From positions 124,001-188,000 of the forward strand of contig NZ_JAFFPZ010000004.1 in assembly GCF_016918505.1 (NCBI RefSeq): a stretch of DNA of 64,000 nt, read 5' to 3'. Shown piece after piece: positions 24,440-33,864 of this stretch. The notes beneath the pieces were generated by a model. It was not told the origin of the DNA, searched no databases, and saw only the letters and a list, made by a program, of their open reading frames with translations. The position numbers were made by a program, and so were the translations under genes. Position 1 is the stretch's first letter. Each line of letters opens with the position of its first letter. The DNA comes from Desulforhopalus vacuolatus (lineage in GTDB: Bacteria > Desulfobacterota > Desulfobulbia > Desulfobulbales > Desulfocapsaceae).

Positions 24440-24874
24440 ATGCGCAGATATGAAACCGTCTTCATCATTCGGCCGAACGCCGGTGAAGAAGAAATTAATC
24501 GTATTGTAAATTATGTCGCAGAGATCATTAAAGCTGACGGCGGAACAATTATTGAAACCAACAGGTGGGGGCTGAAAAAGCTCGCTTACCCTATCAAAAA
24601 AGAGATCATGGGGTATTACATCCTCTGTGATTTTGCCTCTGTTCCCGCCAGCGTTGCTGAAATTGAACGTCGGTACCGCATTGATGACGCTGTCATAAAA
24701 TTCATGACACTGAAAATCGCTGACGATATCAACGCAGAAGATGCTCTTCAGGCCGTTAATGCAGTAAATGATCGTGTTGCTTCGGAAGAAGCCGCACGTC
24801 AGGAAGCTGAAACTGAAACTGAAACTGAAACTGCCGAAAGTGAAAAAGAGAGCGAAGAGAAAAGCGCAGAATAA
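24440..24874 (+). CDS. rpsF: 30S ribosomal protein S6
   Basis: A 144-residue S6. Residues 1-95 are the typical domain (MRRYETVFIIRPN, NRWGLKKLAYPIKKE, YYILCDF). The last 45 residues are an acidic, low-complexity tail encoded partly by tandem copies of the hexamer GAAACT (about 24806-24829). E. coli S6 also ends in glutamates, added post-translationally by RimK; here the acidic tail is gene-encoded. The RBS is GAGGAGG. It heads rpsF-rpsR-rplI. Note that the usual ssb between rpsF and rpsR is located elsewhere (5347). Confidence 0.97.
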   Translation: MRRYETVFIIRPNAGEEEINRIVNYVAEIIKADGGTIIETNRWGLKKLAYPIKKEIMGYYILCDFASVPASVAEIERRYRIDDAVIKFMTLKIADDINAEDALQAVNAVNDRVASEEAARQEAETETETETAESEKESEEKSAE

Positions 24875-24936
24875 CGTTCTGTAATGCTTTCCTTATATAT
24901 ATTTTGTTATATATTTTGTTCAGGAGATAATATATC

Positions 24937-25182
24937 ATGGCCCCAAGACCCCAGAAAAAACTTTTTTCCCGTAGAAAATCCTGCCGGTTCTGTTCTGATT
25001 CTGATCTGGTGATCAATTACAAAGAAGTAAAAACTCTGCGCAATTTTGTTTCCGAGCGCGGAAAGATTATTCCCCGGCGCATTGTCGGCACCTGCGCTAC
25101 CCATCAGCGTCAGCTCTGTGAAGCAATCAAGCAGGCCCGCCACATTGCGCTCCTGCCCTACTCCGGCAACCCCCAGGGCTGA
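24937..25182 (+). CDS. rpsR: 30S ribosomal protein S18
   Basis: An 81-residue S18 with KSCRFC near the N-terminus, the [21 protein letters not shown] block and the [20 protein letters not shown] block. A zinc site (CRFC plus the later cysteine) may be present. The gap from rpsF contains a direct repeat of TATATATTTTGT. It forms a heterodimer with S6 on the 30S platform. Confidence 0.98.
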   Translation: MAPRPQKKLFSRRKSCRFCSDSDLVINYKEVKTLRNFVSERGKIIPRRIVGTCATHQRQLCEAIKQARHIALLPYSGNPQG

Positions 25183-25327
25183 AAAAAAAATTAAAGGATT
25201 GGCAGGCTGATCTGATTCTCCTTCGAAGTGATATGTACTTGCCCGGAGAAAAAACAGACAGGCTTTATAATCCCCATAAATTTGACGTAACTGCCCCTGG
25301 CAGTTTATGTGATAAGGAGTGTATAAG

Positions 25328-25780
25328 ATGAAACTTATCTTGAAAGAAACCATAGGTTCCCTCGGGTTCCAAGGTGATGTCGTTACGGTAAAACCCGGTT
25401 ATGGTCGTAACTATCTGTTGCCCCAGGGCAAGGCCGTTGCCGCCACTGAAAGAACTCTCAGAGAACTGGAAGAAAACCGTGCCGTATTTGCTGCCAAGCG
25501 TGCGGAAGAGCAGAAAATTGCTGAAGCAATTGCTGCCAAAATTGAAGGTCTGGAGGTCATTATCGAGCAACTCGCAAGTGTCGATGAGCGACTTTTTGGT
25601 TCTGTAACCGCCAATGATATTTGTGCAAAACTTGCAGAAATGGAAGTGAAACTGGATAAACACCAGGTTCTCCTCAATGACCCGCTGAAAACCCTTGGGG
25701 CAATAAAAGTTACCATCAAGGTCGGCTTTAATGTCAATGCTGAGATAACGGTTAATGTCGTGCCGCTTCAGGCAAACTGA
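25328..25780 (+). CDS. rplI: 50S ribosomal protein L9
   Basis: A 150-residue L9. The N-terminal domain (MKLILKETIGSLGFQGDVV, then VKPGYGRNYLLPQG) is followed by a long helix and a C-terminal domain (KTLGAIKVTIKVG). The ATG at 25328 has AAGGAG eight bases ahead; an ATG nine bases upstream is less well placed. It ends the operon, and a terminator follows. Confidence 0.97.
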   Translation: MKLILKETIGSLGFQGDVVTVKPGYGRNYLLPQGKAVAATERTLRELEENRAVFAAKRAEEQKIAEAIAAKIEGLEVIIEQLASVDERLFGSVTANDICAKLAEMEVKLDKHQVLLNDPLKTLGAIKVTIKVGFNVNAEITVNVVPLQAN

Positions 25781-25816
25781 TTTTTACCCGCAGTTCTCCG
25801 CCGATTACGGCAATAT

Positions 25817-25858
25817 AAAACACACCTGAAAGTTTTACTTCAGGTGTGTTTTTGTTTG
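25817..25858 (+). terminator. Terminator of rpsF-rpsR-rplI
   Basis: A 14-pair stem (AAAACACACCTGAA/TTCAGGTGTGTTTT) with an eight-base loop and a T-rich tail, 37 bp after the rplI stop codon. Confidence 0.88.
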
Positions 25859-25985
25859 TGCTCGATTTTCTTTCATCGGGTATAGTTACACCATGCTGCA
25901 GGCAGAATCCTTCATAAGGTTCCCATAATACACCCTCGCCCACCTGCTCTGAACCCAATCACAGTGAAGAATTCCGGACCACAAT

Positions 25986-27365
25986 ATGACAGATTCACAA
26001 AACCCCGAAGCAACCTTTCAAGGTCGTATTCCTCCCCAGAACATTGAAGCTGAAATGGCAGTGCTGGGTTCAATCCTTATTCAGGAAGATTTGTTGCACC
26101 GGGTTATTGATAAATTACGGGCAGAAGATTTCTTTCGCAAAGATCATGCACTTATTTACGAATCTATCCTTGAACTCTTCAATAAGAATCTGCCATGTGA
26201 CCTCGTCAATGTGAAGAATCATCTCGCCTCCAGTAATCAGCTTGAGAGGGCAGGCGGAGCGTCTTATCTCAGTATGCTGACAACGGTTGTTCCACTCACC
26301 TCCAACATTGCCAGTTACGCCCTTATTATTCGTGAAAAATCGATCTTGCGCCACCTCATCCGTGCCAATACCGACATCGCCACCCGCTGCTATGAGGCAC
26401 AGCATGATATCGACCTGCTGCTGGATGATGCTGAGCAGGCGATCTTTGATATCGCCGATAACAAAAGCAGTCAGGGCTTTACAGCAGCAAAGCATATTGT
26501 ACCCGGGGTATTCGACGCCATCACCGCCCTTTCCAAAAATAACGAATCAATCACCGGCGTACCGACGGGATATTTTCAGCTCGACAAGATGACTTCCGGA
26601 CTGCAGCCCTCTGACCTTATCATCGTGGCGGCCCGCCCCTCAATGGGAAAGACCTCTTTTGCCATGAATATTGCAGAGCATGCTGCACTCACTGAAGGTG
26701 TCGGTGTTGCGGTATTCAGTCTTGAGATGTCCAAAGAGCAGCTCGTTACCCGGATGCTCAGCTCAGTGGGGCACATAGATTCGCAGCGTATCCGCAAAGG
26801 GAATCTGCAAAAGAGCGACTGGCCTGATCTTACACGGGCTGTTGCCTCCCTCAGTGAGGCCCCGATCTATATTGACGACACCCCTGCCCTTTCCGTTCTG
26901 GAGATGCGCGCGAAAATACGTCGTCTGGCCTCACAGTACAAGATAGGCCTCGTGGTGGTGGACTACCTTCAGTTGATGCAGGGTCGCTCTACTGAAAACC
27001 GCACCCAGGAAATCAGTGAAATTTCACGGTCCCTCAAGGCGCTCGCCAAGGAATACGCCGTGCCGGTAGTCGCCCTTTCTCAGCTTAACCGGAGTCTGGA
27101 GAGCCGTACCGATAAACGTCCGATGATGAGTGACCTGCGCGAATCCGGAGCTATTGAGCAGGACGCGGATGTCATCCTTTTCATTTATCGCGACGAGGTC
27201 TATAACAAAACCGACGATAATCCGAACCGGGGTCTCGCGGAGATCATTATTGGCAAACAGCGAAACGGGCCGACCGGAATTTCTACCCTCGCCTTCGTCA
27301 AGGAGTGCACTCGTTTTGAAAATTACAGTAACCTTGATGTTCCAGAAGAACTTGAGGAAGAATGA
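25986..27365 (+). CDS. dnaB: Replicative DNA helicase DnaB
   Basis: A 459-residue hexameric helicase. The N-terminal DnaG-interacting domain (PPQNIEAEMAVLGSIL) precedes the RecA-like motor with Walker A ARPSMGKTSFAMN, Walker B VVVDYLQLM, and the DLRESGAIEQDADVILF and GKQRNGPTG blocks. No intein is present. It follows rplI, the classic rplI-dnaB order, but has its own upstream gap of 205 bp with the rplI terminator. Confidence 0.98.
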   Translation: MTDSQNPEATFQGRIPPQNIEAEMAVLGSILIQEDLLHRVIDKLRAEDFFRKDHALIYESILELFNKNLPCDLVNVKNHLASSNQLERAGGASYLSMLTTVVPLTSNIASYALIIREKSILRHLIRANTDIATRCYEAQHDIDLLLDDAEQAIFDIADNKSSQGFTAAKHIVPGVFDAITALSKNNESITGVPTGYFQLDKMTSGLQPSDLIIVAARPSMGKTSFAMNIAEHAALTEGVGVAVFSLEMSKEQLVTRMLSSVGHIDSQRIRKGNLQKSDWPDLTRAVASLSEAPIYIDDTPALSVLEMRAKIRRLASQYKIGLVVVDYLQLMQGRSTENRTQEISEISRSLKALAKEYAVPVVALSQLNRSLESRTDKRPMMSDLRESGAIEQDADVILFIYRDEVYNKTDDNPNRGLAEIIIGKQRNGPTGISTLAFVKECTRFENYSNLDVPEELEEE

Positions 27366-27420
27366 ACCCTTTCGGCCTGTCTGGCAACGGAATCAGAGAT
27401 TTATGGGTGCCTTATACCGG

Positions 27421-27436
27421 TTACCACCTTTGGTAA
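27421..27436 (+). terminator. Possible weak terminator after dnaB
   Basis: A six-pair hairpin TTACCA/TGGTAA with loop CCTT, followed by ATTTTAATT. It is short and A-U rich, so it may be only a pause site between dnaB and leuS. Confidence 0.3.
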
Positions 27437-27464
27437 ATTTTAATTGAATTCATGGAGACACAAT

Positions 27465-29954
27465 ATGAGCGAGATCCCAAACAGATACGATTTCAAGGCC
27501 ATTGAACAAAAGTGGCAGAACCAATGGGAAAAACAGCAGACCTACAAGGTGGAAATTGACAGTGACAGGAAAAAATACTATGTGCTGGAGATGTTCCCCT
27601 ATCCTTCTGGACGCATTCACATGGGCCATGTTCGCAACTACTCCATCGGTGATGTGATTGCCCGCTACAAACGCATGCAGGGTTTCAACGTTCTCCATCC
27701 CATGGGCTGGGACGCCTTTGGTCTGCCAGCGGAAAATGCTGCACAGAAAAACAACACTCATCCCGCCGACTGGACCTATTCCAACATCGACTACATGCGC
27801 GGCCAGCTCAAGCAGCTTGGTCTCTCCTATGACTGGTCTCGTGAAATAGCAACCTGCAATCCCAAATATTACAAATGGGAACAGCAGTTTTTCATTGAAA
27901 TGTACAACAGGGGACTGGTTTACGAAAAAAGAACCACCGTCAACTGGTGCAATCACTGTCAGACAGTCCTCGCCAACGAACAGGTTATCGACGGTGCCTG
28001 CTGGCGATGTGATCAGCCCGTGGTTCCCCGCAAGATGAACAGCTGGTTTTTCAAGATCACAGACTACGCGGAGGAGCTGCTCAAAGACCTCGATCAGCTT
28101 GACGGATGGCCTGAAAAAGTAGTTACCATGCAGCGCAACTGGATCGGCAAATCTCAGGGTCTCACCTGCGATTTTAAAGTAGAGGGAATGGATGAGACCA
28201 TCTCTATTTTCACCACCCGTCCGGACACTATTTTCGGGGTGACCTTCATGTCGCTGGCGGTTGAGCATCCGCTCATTGAGAAACTGATCGGCGGTACCGA
28301 ACGTGAAGCCGGGGTGAAGGCCTTTATTGAGGAGATTCAGCTCGAAAAACAGCGCCAGTCTTTGAATGAAGAACCTGAGAAAAAAGGAATTTTCACCGGC
28401 CAATACTGCATCAACCCCTTCAATGGAACGAAGGTCCCCATATATCTCGCAAACTTTGTTCTCCTTGAATACGGAACAGGTGCGGTAATGGCAGTTCCAG
28501 CTCATGATAAACGTGATTTTGAATTTGCCAGAAAATATAACATTGAGATTAAACCGGTTGTCATCCCGGAAGGTGTTGAGCTCAACCCTGCCGAGATGAA
28601 TGAGGCATCGACGGTTCCCGGCAATCTCTTCAACTCCGGTGACTTTACAGGTCTGTCTTCCCGTGACGCTCAGAAAGCAATTATCGAATATTCTGAGAAA
28701 AAAGGTTTTGGTTCCGCTCATACCACCTGGCGGCTGCGCGACTGGGGAATTTCCCGGCAGCGCTACTGGGGGGCACCAATACCAATGATCCACTGCGAGA
28801 AATGTGGTGTTGTGCCGGTTCCCTTTGATCAGCTGCCGGTTACCCTGCCTGAGGACACTGACCACAGCAAGACCTGTGTTCCGCTGCATCAGCGTCCGGA
28901 TTTTATTGCCACCACCTGTCCAAAATGCGGCGGCCCGGCGAAACGCGAAACGGACACCATGGACACCTTTATGGAGTCCTCCTGGTATTTTTCCCGTTAT
29001 GCCAGTCCGCGCAATGCTACGTCCCCTCTGGACGAGGAGCAGACATCTTACTGGCTGCCGGTAGATCAGTATATCGGCGGCGTGGAACACGCCATCCTCC
29101 ATCTGCTCTACTCGCGCTTCTTCACCAAGGTACTGCGCGATCTTGGTTACCTGAAAAATATCGACGAACCCTTCAAAAATTTGCTCACCCAGGGAATGGT
29201 GATCAAAGACGGCTCCAAAATGAGTAAATCGAAGGGCAATGTCGTTGATCCCCACGAACTCATCAATGAATATGGCGCAGACACAGTCCGTCTCTTCAGC
29301 CTCTTCGCTGCTCCGCCGGAACGCGATCTTGAGTGGAGCAGTAAAGGTGTAGACGGCGCCTCCCGCTTCCTCAATCGGGTTTTCCGTCTCATCTCTGGCA
29401 ATCTTGAACTTTTGTCAGCGGGGACGGCGATCATACCGCAGGAATTAAACGATTCCGAGCGGGACCTCCACCGCAAGACCCACCAGACAATAAAAAAGGT
29501 TACCGAAAGTATTGAGCAGAATTTTCACTTCAATACCGCTGTTTCAGCAATGATGGAGCTGTTCAACACCCTCAACAGCACCCTCGGGGACCAGAAAAAA
29601 GAGGATATTGCGGCAGCTGTAGCTGGCGAGGCAATTTCTTCCCTGCTGGTGCTTCTCTCCCCCATGGTTCCTCACTTCACCGCTGAGATGTGGGAGGTAA
29701 TCGGTCGAGAAGGTTCTATTGAAAACCAGCCCTGGCCGCAATTTGACAGAGAAGCCGCCAAAGAAGACCTGCTTACCATTGTTATTCAGGTAAACGGCAA
29801 GGTTCGCTCCCGTCTTGAGGTCAACCCTGATATCGATGACGAAACCCTTAAAGAGAAGGCACTGTGTGACAGCAACACGATGAAATTCATTGATGGTAAA
29901 CCCGTCAGAAAGACCATCGTGGTGAAGAAGAAACTTGTCAATATTGTTGTTTGA
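27465..29954 (+). CDS. leuS: Leucyl-tRNA synthetase
   Basis: An 829-residue class Ia synthetase. The HIGH-type motif is in PYPSGRIHMGHVRNYSIGD and KMSKS is in KMSKSKGN. The CP1 editing domain is present (TTRPDTIFGVTF, VPAHDKRD). A zinc-binding knuckle CPKCGG appears in the leucine-specific region. The length is normal. I use the ATG at 27465 (MSEIPNRYDFKAIEQKWQ) with GGAGA upstream. lptE follows after 79 bp, a conserved neighbourhood in many proteobacteria. Confidence 0.98.
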   Translation: MSEIPNRYDFKAIEQKWQNQWEKQQTYKVEIDSDRKKYYVLEMFPYPSGRIHMGHVRNYSIGDVIARYKRMQGFNVLHPMGWDAFGLPAENAAQKNNTHPADWTYSNIDYMRGQLKQLGLSYDWSREIATCNPKYYKWEQQFFIEMYNRGLVYEKRTTVNWCNHCQTVLANEQVIDGACWRCDQPVVPRKMNSWFFKITDYAEELLKDLDQLDGWPEKVVTMQRNWIGKSQGLTCDFKVEGMDETISIFTTRPDTIFGVTFMSLAVEHPLIEKLIGGTEREAGVKAFIEEIQLEKQRQSLNEEPEKKGIFTGQYCINPFNGTKVPIYLANFVLLEYGTGAVMAVPAHDKRDFEFARKYNIEIKPVVIPEGVELNPAEMNEASTVPGNLFNSGDFTGLSSRDAQKAIIEYSEKKGFGSAHTTWRLRDWGISRQRYWGAPIPMIHCEKCGVVPVPFDQLPVTLPEDTDHSKTCVPLHQRPDFIATTCPKCGGPAKRETDTMDTFMESSWYFSRYASPRNATSPLDEEQTSYWLPVDQYIGGVEHAILHLLYSRFFTKVLRDLGYLKNIDEPFKNLLTQGMVIKDGSKMSKSKGNVVDPHELINEYGADTVRLFSLFAAPPERDLEWSSKGVDGASRFLNRVFRLISGNLELLSAGTAIIPQELNDSERDLHRKTHQTIKKVTESIEQNFHFNTAVSAMMELFNTLNSTLGDQKKEDIAAAVAGEAISSLLVLLSPMVPHFTAEMWEVIGREGSIENQPWPQFDREAAKEDLLTIVIQVNGKVRSRLEVNPDIDDETLKEKALCDSNTMKFIDGKPVRKTIVVKKKLVNIVV

Positions 29955-30033
29955 GGCTACTCTTTGCTGAATTATTCAGTACAATTGTTTTCCTGTTACG
30001 ATTATTTTTTCACTACTATTCAAGGAGTTTGAT

Positions 30034-30564
30034 GTGAAAATCTGTGTAAAAATCATCCCTGCCCTGATAGCAGTTCTGCTTCTCACCATGTTTTCAGGTT
30101 GTGGCTACCACAATCCCAACGTCTACACCGGTTCTGACAAGGTGATCTACGTTCCTGACTGGAAAAACCGCACCAGCAAGCTCAACCTGGACTCGGATCT
30201 CTACCGTAAACTCACCGAGTGGTTCCAATATTCGAACTCTCTCTCCCTGACCAGGGACAAGGCCGGTGCAGATCTTATTCTCGCCGGAGAGATAATCTCC
30301 ATTGACCTGCCTTCCCTCGCCTACAATGCGGCAAACGTAGCCGAAGAGGTAAAGGTAAAATTGCGAATTCGCTACATCCTCAAGGATCTCCAAACCAACA
30401 AAATTCTCCTTGAAATCCCGAATCAGCAGTGGACAGAGGAGTACACCGTCAACAGCTCTTCCAGCACGAATGAAACCAGTGAAGATGAAGCCCTTGACAC
30501 CATTATAGATGATATCTGCAAACGCATCTATCAACGGACCATTGCCATGGTATCACAACTGTAG
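30034..30564 (+). CDS. lptE: LptE-like LPS-assembly lipoprotein
   Basis: A 176-residue outer-membrane lipoprotein. The signal peptide ends in a lipobox (MFSGC; lipidated Cys near residue 23), followed directly by GYHNPN as in LptE/RlpB. The rest matches the LptE pattern of alternating strands and a C-terminal helix. LptE plugs LptD and helps insert LPS in the outer membrane. Translation appears to start at a GTG (30034) with an AAGGAG RBS; the overlapping ATG at 30032 is followed at once by a stop. Its position after leuS supports the call. Confidence 0.85.
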   Translation: MKICVKIIPALIAVLLLTMFSGCGYHNPNVYTGSDKVIYVPDWKNRTSKLNLDSDLYRKLTEWFQYSNSLSLTRDKAGADLILAGEIISIDLPSLAYNAANVAEEVKVKLRIRYILKDLQTNKILLEIPNQQWTEEYTVNSSSSTNETSEDEALDTIIDDICKRIYQRTIAMVSQL

Positions 30565-30603
30565 GATACCCTGTAATTCACAGCGCGATACAGCACTGTT
30601 TCC

Positions 30604-30638
30604 GGGGGATGCGTCAAGCGACGCATCCCCCTTTTTTT
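30604..30638 (+). terminator. Terminator of leuS-lptE
   Basis: A perfect 12-pair GC-rich stem (GGGGGATGCGTC/GACGCATCCCCC), loop AAGC, and seven T. Among the strongest terminators in the window. Because it precedes dus by 15 bp, dus must be expressed by read-through or from a promoter overlapping this hairpin. Confidence 0.93.
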
Positions 30639-30653
30639 ACCGCATTTACAACC

Positions 30654-31616
30654 ATGCTTACCATCGGCAATATTTCCTTTACATCTCCTTTCATTCTTGC
30701 GCCTCTCGCGGGTTATACAGACTTGCCCTTTCGGCTGCTCTGTCGCTCTTTTGGTGCGGGGTACTGTGTTACAGAGATGATCAGCAGTCACGGTCTGCAC
30801 TACCGGCAACCCAATACTCTGCGCATGCTGCGCACCGTGCAGGAAGAGAATCCCTTCGTCATTCAGTTGTTCGGAGCGGAAGTTGACTGTATGGGAGAGG
30901 CGGCGAAGATCGCCTGTGAGTTTGGCCCGCAGATGCTCGACATCAATATGGGCTGTCCAGTAAAAAAGGTGACGAAAAAAGGGGCAGGGGCAGCACTGAT
31001 GCGCACCCCGGAGCTGGCTGGCAGGATTGTGCAGGCAGTGGTGAAGAACTCGTCCGTACCGGTTACCGTCAAGATGAGACTCGGTCCCGACCGTGAAAAT
31101 AGAAACGTTCTTTCTTTTGCCCGCATGGCCGAAGAGAACGGGGCCGCCGCAGTAATTGTCCATGGGCGCACCATGGCACAGGGATTCTCTGGAGATATCG
31201 ACCCCGGTTATATAAAAGCAGTGAAAGATGCCCTGAGCATTCCCGTACTCGGCAACGGTGATATTCACTGCCTTGAAGACGGTCGCCAGATGATGCGCGA
31301 AACTGGCTGTGACGGTGTCATGATTGGCCGTGCAGCCCTCGGTCGTCCGTGGATCTTCAGCGATGTTCCGGAACCGCAAAGTGTGGGCGAGGTGAAAGCT
31401 GTAGCTCTGCGCCACCTGCAGCTCATGGAGAAGTATCTTCCGGCGGAAAAAGTACTTGGATATGTGAAGAATCAGATGAGCCGTTATTTCAAGGGACTGC
31501 ACGGCTGTGCGGCATGGCGACGCGACATCTTTTCTGCGCAGAGCACGGCGGATATCCATGTTGTTCTTCAAAGGACTACCGATTCCCACGATGCAGAGAA
31601 GATCAGGGAACCTTGA
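30654..31616 (+). CDS. dus: tRNA-dihydrouridine synthase
   Basis: A 320-residue FMN enzyme reducing uridines in tRNA D-loops. Signatures: LAPLAGYTDLPFR near the N-terminus, the catalytic Cys in INMGCPVKKVTKKGAGAALM, and the FMN phosphate loop GNGDI with DGVMIGRAALGRPWIF. It is closest in style to DusB/NifR3. The ATG at 30654 gives the normal N-terminus; an earlier in-frame ATG lies inside the terminator hairpin. No clear RBS is seen. The final codons and the TGA lie inside the R4 element at 31606, so the C-terminal residues REP come from the repeat. Confidence 0.93.
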   Translation: MLTIGNISFTSPFILAPLAGYTDLPFRLLCRSFGAGYCVTEMISSHGLHYRQPNTLRMLRTVQEENPFVIQLFGAEVDCMGEAAKIACEFGPQMLDINMGCPVKKVTKKGAGAALMRTPELAGRIVQAVVKNSSVPVTVKMRLGPDRENRNVLSFARMAEENGAAAVIVHGRTMAQGFSGDIDPGYIKAVKDALSIPVLGNGDIHCLEDGRQMMRETGCDGVMIGRAALGRPWIFSDVPEPQSVGEVKAVALRHLQLMEKYLPAEKVLGYVKNQMSRYFKGLHGCAAWRRDIFSAQSTADIHVVLQRTTDSHDAEKIREP

Positions 31617-31672
31617 AACAGCCTGCATTCTTTCATATTCGAGGTGCAGGAGGAAATTTACCGCAGGGATAT
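31606..31672. mobile_element. R4 MITE, inverted, overlapping the dus stop codon
   Basis: It starts GGGAACCTTGAAACA and continues CATATTCGAGGTGCAGGAGG and AAATTTACCGCAGG, the reverse complement of the right half of the 22184 copy. The TGA of CCTTGA is the dus stop codon. Confidence 0.7.
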
Positions 31673-32454
31673 CAATATTTCATAGCATTTACATCTTATA
31701 CCATTCCTATTAAGTTGTGACCGTACTAAATGCCATTTTCACTTTCTATTGGCGAATTCAAAGGCAGGGGGATGGGGACAGGAGAAAGGAGACGGGAGAC
31801 AGGGAAAAGCAAAAGACGGAACAGCGAAAAACTTTTTGCCAACGAATAAAAGCTCTAATCATGCGAATAAAGGCAAAAAACTTTAAGAAGTTACGCTTTT
31901 ATAAAAAATGCCCTTTTTCGCATGATTAGACCATTTCTATTAAGTTATGCTCTTTTTACATCCTGTTTATTCATTCGTAATCACAAAAAAAGATGTCCAC
32001 GCAGTCGCGCTCTCTGGTCAATACAAATGTAAATGGTATTATTACTGAAAAAACTATAAGAGAATGCCCTTGTAGTTGAATTCGGTCTGTTATTTGCTTT
32101 GAGGTAATTGATGTTTTCCGTGTCCTTCCGTGTTTTCCGTGGTAGCCAATTTTATTCATAATAATACTGGTGCACTGTACGGCTTAACTTCGGATGCAAA
32201 CGTTTTCGTTTAATGCGTTGTCCCTGTTCGTGAAAATTCGTGTCCATTCGTGGTTACAAAATGCAAAAGGAATCACGACTGGACACGGATAAACACGAAT
32301 TATTACTCATTCGTCATCGCCAAAAAAGATGTCTACGCAGTTGCGTTCTCTGGTCAATACAAAATGTGATTGATTTCATGGTAATCAGTTGGTTTGTTTT
32401 TGCCTTCCTTCGCGTTCCTTAGCGTTCTTCGCGGTGAAAAAGCTGTACCGTCTT
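31617..32454. repeat. Composite repeat island between dus and the M48 peptidase gene
   Basis: A convergent gap of 838 bp with no gene. After the R4 tail come an edge repeat (about 31702-31727), an inverted R1 (about 31757-31855, purine-rich on this strand), a second edge repeat (about 31929-31951), an inverted outer repeat (TACAAATGTAAATGGT, near 32022), an inverted R2 (about 32103-32305, with CGTGTCCATTCGTGG and its right arm), and a further partial outer repeat (ATACAAAATGTGATTG, near 32358). Two direct edge repeats bracket R1, consistent with nested insertion or unit duplication. Confidence 0.8.
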
Positions 32455-33864
32455 TTACTTTTCCAGATCTTTGATTTTCTCCTGCAGATCAAAGCATCTT
32501 TTCTTAAACGCCTTCGGCATTGACGTATCCCCGAGGGCACGATTCAAGCTCGCCTTTGCCATTTTCATATTACCAGCATAAAGCTGGCTGGAGGCAAGGT
32601 AATAGTTGGCAATGCCGTTATTCCCCTGCCTCGCTTCAATCTGCCCCATCTCAAAGAGCAGTTTCGGATATCCCGGATTGACTCGCTGTACCTCTTTATA
32701 ACAGTGCAGTGCATCCTGAACACGTCCCATTTGCTGATACAGCCTGCCAAGCGCCCAGCTCGCATAAAGACTGGCTGCATCATCACGATGGACCTTCTCC
32801 AGCAAAGGAAGTGCCTCGTTCAGTTTCCCGGCCTCTGTAAGAATAACGCCCTTGTCCACTTTGAGTATCCGCTTCCTCGGATAGACTGTAATTACCTCAT
32901 CAATCAACTTCAGCGCATTGTCAAAATTCATTTCTTCACAGGCCAGTCGTGCAAGACCGTACGTCGCCATGGCCCGTGTCTGCTCTGTGGCATCCCGACG
33001 GGCGAGACGATTGCCGAAATAATTCCGCAGAGTATCCGGGTCTTCAGTCAGCACAAGAAGACGGTATTTAAAACGAAGGAAGGCAAAGTTGTCGATAACA
33101 CGGGTATCTTCAGGGATACCGTCGCTGTCGATAAACGACGCCACAGTATTCATCCGTTCTTCGGGATTGGGATGTGTGAGCAGATACTGCGGCAGTTTCT
33201 CGCTGCGATAGCGGGCAATGCGACGCATAATGGCGAGCATCTGCACCTCCGCCTGCGGATTGCGCTTCATCTTGCAAAGCCAGTGGTAGGCAAGGGCATC
33301 CGCCTCCTGTTCATGGACTCGACTGTAGTGCAGATTAACGGTCTGCCCGGTGGCCAGCGCTCCGGTTATCAAAGCAGGCGCGGCATCCCCGCCAACGGCA
33401 ATGCCAAGGATGGCGAGGGCCAGTGCCGCTCCCGTGCTGTACGCCCCTTCCTTCTGTCCGCTGGCAATGTGACGTTTAACGCTGTGTCCGATTTCATGAG
33501 CAAGAACAGCAACCAGTTCATTTTCACTCTCCATCTTCGTAATAAGTCCGGAATAGAAGAATATCATGCCCGAAGGCGCGGAAAAGGCGTTGAATTCACT
33601 GCTTTTAATGACATAAAAATGATATTTGAAATATTGTATTCCGGCGACGGAGAGGACATCATCTCCGAGCGAAGTGATATACTGGCTGATATCGGGTTCT
33701 TCGAGCAGCGGAAAGGCCTGGCGAACCTGATACACAAGCTTCTCTCCCACTTCTCTCTCTTCTTTAATGGAAAAAGAGGCGGCGGGCAATGCAGAGCCAC
33801 TGAGCAGCGCAACGGTACAGAGTGTTGCGACCGTTTTCTTTAAAGACAATGATCCCTGAGCCAT
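32455..33864 (-). CDS. M48-family metallopeptidase with TPR repeats (BepA-like)
   Basis: A 469-residue periplasmic protein. A signal peptide (TLCTVALLSGSALPAASF) is followed by the zinc peptidase domain with HEIGH and the third ligand in EQEADALAYHW, and then by C-terminal TPR units (ALPLLEKVHRDDAASLYASW, DALHCYKEVQRVNPGYPKLL). E. coli BepA uses the same layout to assist or degrade misassembled outer-membrane proteins such as LptD. The ATG overlaps the oleD stop by 25 bp and has GGAGGA upstream, so it is the last gene of the ole operon. Whether it relates to hydrocarbon synthesis is unknown. Confidence 0.9.
   Translation of the reverse strand: MAQGSLSLKKTVATLCTVALLSGSALPAASFSIKEEREVGEKLVYQVRQAFPLLEEPDISQYITSLGDDVLSVAGIQYFKYHFYVIKSSEFNAFSAPSGMIFFYSGLITKMESENELVAVLAHEIGHSVKRHIASGQKEGAYSTGAALALAILGIAVGGDAAPALITGALATGQTVNLHYSRVHEQEADALAYHWLCKMKRNPQAEVQMLAIMRRIARYRSEKLPQYLLTHPNPEERMNTVASFIDSDGIPEDTRVIDNFAFLRFKYRLLVLTEDPDTLRNYFGNRLARRDATEQTRAMATYGLARLACEEMNFDNALKLIDEVITVYPRKRILKVDKGVILTEAGKLNEALPLLEKVHRDDAASLYASWALGRLYQQMGRVQDALHCYKEVQRVNPGYPKLLFEMGQIEARQGNNGIANYYLASSQLYAGNMKMAKASLNRALGDTSMPKAFKKRCFDLQEKIKDLEK

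Noticed and set aside
27450-29255. 601-codon open frame antisense to leuS
   Set aside because: LeuS motifs on the plus strand are unambiguous, and the antisense product has no recognisable domain or RBS.
31717-31929. Short frames in R1 modules encoding repeats such as RRKETGDREKQKTEQ
   Set aside because: The same low-complexity peptide appears wherever R1 is read through; it reflects purine-rich repeat DNA, not a gene family.
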